37,300 nt of DNA from assembly GCF_007176755.1 (NCBI RefSeq), contig NZ_BJTV01000030.1, positions 1 to 37,300 of the forward strand, in the 5' to 3' direction. The DNA is from Streptomyces sp. 1-11. Lineage in GTDB: Bacteria > Actinomycetota > Actinomycetes > Streptomycetales > Streptomycetaceae. Under the pieces are notes generated by a model, which was not told where the DNA came from, searched no databases, and saw only the letters and a list, made by a program, of their open reading frames with translations. A program made the translations under genes and the position numbers. Of this stretch, positions 33,684-37,300 are shown piece after piece (position 1 is the first letter of the stretch; every line of letters begins with the position of its first letter).

Positions 33684-34256
33684 CTAGCGGCCGGCCCCCG
33701 GCGTGGCCGTCGGGTGCCACTCGCGGCGCAGGAGGCCGAAGACCCAGGAGTCGGAGACCTCGCCGCTCACGACGCAGTCCTCGCGGAGGGTGCCTTCGCG
33801 GACGAAGCCCAGCTTCTCCAGGACCCGGGCCGACGCCGCGTTGCGGGTGTCGGTCTCGGCCTGGACGCGGTTCAGGTCCAGGGTGTCGAACGCCCACCGC
33901 AGGACCGCGTGCGCGGTCTCCGTGGCATAGCCGCGGCCCCACGCGGCGGCATCGAAGACGTAGCCCAGGGACGCACTGCGGAAGTCCGGGTTCCAGTTGT
34001 TCAGGGCGCACCAGCCGATGAACGCGCCGTCGCAGACGCGGTCGACGGCCACCCGCGCTCCGGTGCCTTCCTCCTCGATCGTTCGGCAGGCGGCGATGAA
34101 GCGCTGGGCGCGGGCCGGTTCGGTCCACGGCGGGGAGTCCCAGTAACGCAGCACGTGGGCGCTGCTGTGCAGCGCGTAGAGCGGCGCCGCGTCGGCGTCG
34201 GTGAACGGCCGCAGCCGCAGGCGGCCGGTGTGCAGCTCGGGGGTGGGCAGTGCCAT
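33684..34256 (-). CDS. GNAT acetyltransferase, RimJ/RimL type
   Basis: 190 residues. The ATG at 34256 is preferred to that at 34265, because GGCAGGA lies about 8 bases before it and directly abuts the other. LHTGRLRLRPFTDADAAPLYAL is the usual start, and GRGYATETAHAVLRWAFD with NAASARVLEKLGF are the acetyl-CoA-binding signatures. It acetylates an amine on a protein N-terminus or a small molecule; the substrate is unknown. Convergent with the Cys-rich gene. Confidence 0.92.
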   Translation of the reverse strand: MALPTPELHTGRLRLRPFTDADAAPLYALHSSAHVLRYWDSPPWTEPARAQRFIAACRTIEEEGTGARVAVDRVCDGAFIGWCALNNWNPDFRSASLGYVFDAAAWGRGYATETAHAVLRWAFDTLDLNRVQAETDTRNAASARVLEKLGFVREGTLREDCVVSGEVSDSWVFGLLRREWHPTATPGAGR

Positions 34257-34529
34257 ACGGGGCATCCTGCCGTGTCACGCTCGCCCCCGGCCATCCGTTT
34301 GCCCGGACGGCCGGGGCGCGTACGTTCCCGGCGCCGCCGGACGCGCCGCTGGCCGACTCCTCAGCCCCCGGTCCCGTCCGCCCCGCCGCGAGCGCCGGAC
34401 AGGCACACGCATCCAGGACAACGCACACTGGCCGTAGTGGTGAAACTTTCGGTCACTGACGCGCCTGCACGCTGCTGACGCACCCTCCCGGGGCGCCTCG
34501 CCGGGCAGGAAGAAGGGGGTTCCCTCCCA

Positions 34530-34943
34530 ATGCCGGACGACACCGTGACAGCGCCCGGGACCGGCTGGGTGGCCAGATGGGCAGGAGCGCTGCTGTGCCT
34601 CGTGGTGGCCGGGGTCCATGTCGTGGACCAAGGCGGCTTCACCACCACGCGGGACCCCTACTACATCGGCGTCGCCTACCACGTCCTGGAGATCGCGGCC
34701 GTGATCGCCGCCGTGCTGCTCCTCGCCAATCGCGTCCGCGCGGGATGGCTGCTGGCGGCAGGGGTCGCCGCAGGCCCCGTGCTGGGCTACGTCCTCTCCC
34801 GAGGACCGGGCCTGCCCGGCTACCGCGACGACGTCGGCAACTGGACCGAGCCGCTCGGACTGGTCAGCCTCGCCGTCGAAGGCGCCCTGCTCCTCCTGGC
34901 CGTTCCGCTTCTCGCCCTCAGCCGGCCCCGCGGGCCCCGCTGA
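34530..34943 (+). CDS. Small four-helix membrane protein
   Basis: 137 residues with four predicted membrane helices: about 14-32 (VARWAGALLCLVVAGVHVV), 47-66 (VAYHVLEIAAVIAAVLLLAN), 70-88 and 108-130. A periplasmic-side loop, TTTRDPYYIGVAYH, is notable. AGGGGG lies 11 bases before the ATG. No family recognised. It stands alone, upstream of the inverted tRNA-like gene. Confidence 0.75.
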   Translation: MPDDTVTAPGTGWVARWAGALLCLVVAGVHVVDQGGFTTTRDPYYIGVAYHVLEIAAVIAAVLLLANRVRAGWLLAAGVAAGPVLGYVLSRGPGLPGYRDDVGNWTEPLGLVSLAVEGALLLLAVPLLALSRPRGPR

Positions 34944-35012
34944 CGACGCCGGCCGGGGCGCCCCAGCCGTGGCGAACGCTTCGGTGCGGCCCCGGCCGGC
35001 TTGAACTGTCCG

Positions 35013-35029
35013 GGCCCGCCGAGCGGGCC
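35013..35029 (-). terminator. Terminator after tRNA-like gene 2
   Basis: GGCCCGC and GCGGGCC form a perfect 7-bp stem with a 3-base loop, 16 bases past the RNA end on the minus strand. Confidence 0.55.
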
Positions 35030-35044
35030 TACGCGCGACGACAC

Positions 35045-35142
<98 letters not shown>

Positions 35143-35173
35143 CCGTGTCCGGCCCCGGGGTGTTCCCCGCGCC

Positions 35174-35185
35174 GTTCACGTGAAC
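35174..35185. promoter_or_regulatory. 12-bp palindrome in tRNA-like gene 2 promoter
   Basis: GTTCACGTGAAC is perfectly self-complementary and overlaps the TTGTTC element, 32 bases before the RNA start. Copy 1 has only part of it (GTCGCTGTGACC), so it may be specific to this gene. Confidence 0.4.
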
Positions 35186-35229
35186 AACTCTGGCAGGGCC
35201 CCCTGACGCATGCCTGACGCCTTGCTGAC
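35182..35229 (-). promoter_or_regulatory. Triple GTCAG direct repeat and -35-like element of tRNA-like gene 2
   Basis: On the minus strand GTCAG lies at 35229-35225, 35218-35214 and 35207-35203, an 11-base period, then 15 bases to TTGTTC (35187-35182). Same number, period and spacing as at tRNA-like gene 1. Confidence 0.6.
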
Positions 35230-35315
35230 GGAGGGGGGAGGAGGACGCCGAGCCGGCCCGACGGACGCCCGCCGCGCGGCCCCCGTCACGCCGCCAGGCC
35301 CGCCGGGACGAGCGG

Positions 35316-36773
35316 CTACCGGTCGTGGCGGCGCAGAGCGGCGAGCGCCTGTGCGAAGGCCGAGTCCGGCGCCGCCCGGCCGATGTCCTCGACGAAGTCG
35401 CCGGCGCGGATGTCCGGAGGGATGCCCGGGCCGTCGAAGGTCGTGCCGGAAGGGGTGAGGTACTCCTCGTTCGGCAGACCGAAGGCCCAGCCGTTGGGCA
35501 GGACACGGGTCAGGATGTCGGAGAAGACGCCCTGCGTGTTCTGTCCCACCCGGACGGTCCGGGCCGGGCGTTGCATGAGGGCCTGGGTCAGCGTCTCGCC
35601 GGCGCTGTAGGTCTCGCCGCCGGTGAGCACCGCCAGAGGCCCGGTGTACCGGAACCGGCCGGGCGCGGGCCGTACCCGAACGGGCTGTGGCCGGGTGAAC
35701 TTCGCCGGGTCGTCAGGGGTGTTGCGGACCTGCTTGGCGTAGGCGAGGTAGGGGGCGTCGGTGAGGCGTTCGGCGACCCGCAGCGCCAGCGCGTCGGAAC
35801 CACCGCCGTTGATCCTCAGGTCCAGGATCAGGTGCTTCAGACCGGGCTCGATCACCTCGCTCAACGTCTCGTCCAGCACGGCGCTGTTGCGCGCGTAGGT
35901 GGGGCCGGCCTCGTCGTAGCCGCCGAAGCCGGAGATCCGCAGGTAGCCGGTGTCGTCCGGCAGCCGGGCGTAGCCGATGCGGCCGCCCGCGAAGCTCCGC
36001 AGCCGGGTGCCGCCCAGGTCCCGCTGTTCGATGTACCGCTGGGCTCGCTGATCGAGTTCGGGGGAGGGGACCGTGGTGCCGGGCCGGCCCTGGGCGAAGA
36101 ACCCGGTGCCGTACGCGTCGAGGAACACGTGCGCGTCTCCCAGCGGCAGCACCATCGACCGCAGCAGCGCGAAGAGTTCGGCGTCCGTCATCCCGTCCCG
36201 GACCTTCGGCCGGTAACGGTTCCCGACCGCCTGCCAGTCGATGCCCTTGGCGGCGAAGAAGGGATAGTTCTCCTGGAAGGTCTGCCAGAACGTGTCGAAG
36301 ACCGCCCGTGCTCCCACCGGTGCCGCCTGGGCGCACCGGCCGGGCAGCGCCGCAAGGCGTCGCAGCTCCCGGTCGCCGACCGACCCGTCGACGTGCAGGG
36401 TCGCGCTGTGACCGAGCCGCCGGGGACGTATCCGGTAGACGGTCGCATCGGCGCCGGTGTAGACCACCGCACCGTCGCCGCCGCGCCCGGTGCGCCGTAA
36501 GCCGCCGCCGGGCAGACAGCTCACCGAGGTCACCTGATACTCCCGCAGCCGCCCTTCGTGAATGGACAGCACGGTCCCGTAGCCGTCACTGCGCCACACA
36601 CCGTCCACCCGGCCGGCCGGGCCTCGCGCGGCACCAACGGCGCCCGCGGGAGCGGCAGTTCCGGCCGCCACCGCGAGCAGCACCGCGACCGCCACACCCC
36701 TGCCCCGGGCCCGCCCCCCGAATGCCGCCCTGCCCGCCCTGCCCGCCCCGGCCGGTCCGCTTCCGGTACGCAC
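35316..36773 (-). CDS. Secreted S41-family (tail-specific) protease
   Basis: About 485 residues. The GTG at 36773 has GGGGAG seven bases upstream and is preferred; an ATG at 36806 is possible. A signal/anchor segment (VAVAVLLAVAAGTAAPAG) follows a Gly/Ala/Arg-rich start. The S41 core is seen in DTFWQTFQENYPFFAAKGIDW (tricorn-like start), LILDLRINGGGSD and the nucleophile region GGETYSAGETLTQAL. No PDZ domain is obvious. It should degrade extracellular or periplasmic proteins from their C-termini. It is read towards tRNA-like gene 2. Confidence 0.88.
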   Translation of the reverse strand: MRTGSGPAGAGRAGRAAFGGRARGRGVAVAVLLAVAAGTAAPAGAVGAARGPAGRVDGVWRSDGYGTVLSIHEGRLREYQVTSVSCLPGGGLRRTGRGGDGAVVYTGADATVYRIRPRRLGHSATLHVDGSVGDRELRRLAALPGRCAQAAPVGARAVFDTFWQTFQENYPFFAAKGIDWQAVGNRYRPKVRDGMTDAELFALLRSMVLPLGDAHVFLDAYGTGFFAQGRPGTTVPSPELDQRAQRYIEQRDLGGTRLRSFAGGRIGYARLPDDTGYLRISGFGGYDEAGPTYARNSAVLDETLSEVIEPGLKHLILDLRINGGGSDALALRVAERLTDAPYLAYAKQVRNTPDDPAKFTRPQPVRVRPAPGRFRYTGPLAVLTGGETYSAGETLTQALMQRPARTVRVGQNTQGVFSDILTRVLPNGWAFGLPNEEYLTPSGTTFDGPGIPPDIRAGDFVEDIGRAAPDSAFAQALAALRRHDR

Positions 36774-37228
36774 GATCACTCTCCCCGTCAGATCCCTCGG
36801 CACCATCCCTTCATGATCTTCGGCGGGTGAGTGGGCCCGCTATCCGGCTGGCAGGCCCGGCCGGGCGGGGGAAATCCCCACCCCTCGCGCGGACGCCCGT
36901 GCCCTCGTCCGCACCGGCAGCGGCGGCCGCGGCGCCCGTCGGCTCCGCCCCGCTCTAGCACGGCTGAGTGCATCGGGTCTGCAGCGACGCGCCGCGGCGA
37001 CACGAGTGAGAAGGCGTCAGAATGTCACCTGGAAAGCCTAATAGTATGTCAATCGGCCTTTTCTCTAACTAATGTGATGATTAGTCAGATCGTGGTGCGG
37101 GCCGGAAAATACCCTGTTCGGAGCCCAATCGCCAGTATTCCGATATGCCTGTCATGTCGCTTATGGGTAAATTCGCTCATGAGTCGGCCGACGGGTCGGC
37201 GTCTCTCTGTACGACAGGAGATCGTGAG
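36774..37228. other. Intergenic region upstream of the last gene
   Basis: No gene. The segment 37020-37200 is notably AT-richer than the rest of the window and holds the dyad at 37068-37085, presumably the promoter region of the gene at 37229. Confidence 0.45.
37068..37085. promoter_or_regulatory. Perfect dyad ACTAAT-6-ATTAGT
   Basis: Six-base arms with a 6-base spacer in AT-rich DNA about 145 bases before the start at 37229. Good candidate operator. Confidence 0.4.
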
Positions 37229-37300
37229 ATGAAGCTTCGTTCGACCGTGGTCACCGCAGCTGTGTCGGCTGCCGCGGCTCTGGCCGCGACCGGTATCACC
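37229..37300 (+). CDS. N-terminus of an exported protein (cut by window end)
   Basis: The ATG at 37229 follows AGGAG by nine bases. The 24 residues seen are a signal peptide: basic MKLR, then an Ala/Val core (STVVTAAVSAAAALAATGIT). The mature part lies outside the window, so function is unknown. A GTG at 37224 is ruled out because it meets a stop at once. Confidence 0.75.
   Translation, partial: MKLRSTVVTAAVSAAAALAATGIT

Overview
The DNA is very GC-rich, with strong third-position GC, GTG and TTG starts, twin-arginine and lipoprotein export signals, and many stop/start overlaps. It looks like a Streptomyces or close relative chromosome. About 27 genes and two tRNA-like RNA genes can be supported. 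Many long open frames on the other strand are shadows of real genes.

Region 1 (1-11.3 kb) looks accessory. A membrane metalloprotease of the M50 (site-2 protease) type with a PqqD-like N-terminal domain runs off the left edge. Upstream of it lies a 70-residue leader-type peptide gene, and a second copy (56 of 70 residues identical) sits 8 kb away. Both copies have the same promoter, including an inverted repeat just after the -10. Together these suggest an undescribed peptide-maturation (RiPP-like) system. Between the copies lie several small regulators, an ECF sigma factor coupled to a Pro/Ala-rich partner, and an IS3-type transposase pair whose catalytic residues are mostly gone.

Region 2 (11.3-21.9 kb) holds a small secreted protein, an isochorismatase-fold hydrolase coupled to a GlxA-type regulator, a tRNA-like gene and a serine hydrolase of beta-lactamase fold. 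It ends with a six-gene stressosome operon: rsbR-rsbS-rsbT, an RsbX-like phosphatase fused to an ATPase, a hybrid histidine kinase with a collagen-like tail, and a response regulator/PP2C phosphatase. Each of the five junctions is a 4-base overlap, so the module should be translated as a unit linking stress sensing to partner switching. A probable structured small RNA follows it.

Region 3 (22-37.3 kb) contains mostly secreted or housekeeping-type proteins: a GH106 rhamnosidase under LacI-type operators, a DUF4232-like lipoprotein, unknown proteins, an OsmC protein, an NlpC/P60 wall hydrolase, a secreted double ferritin-like protein, an acetyltransferase, a membrane protein and an S41 protease. 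A second tRNA-like gene near 35.1 kb faces the first across 21 kb. Both carry three GTCAG direct repeats with an exact 11-base period, placed exactly 15 bases before a TTGT element.
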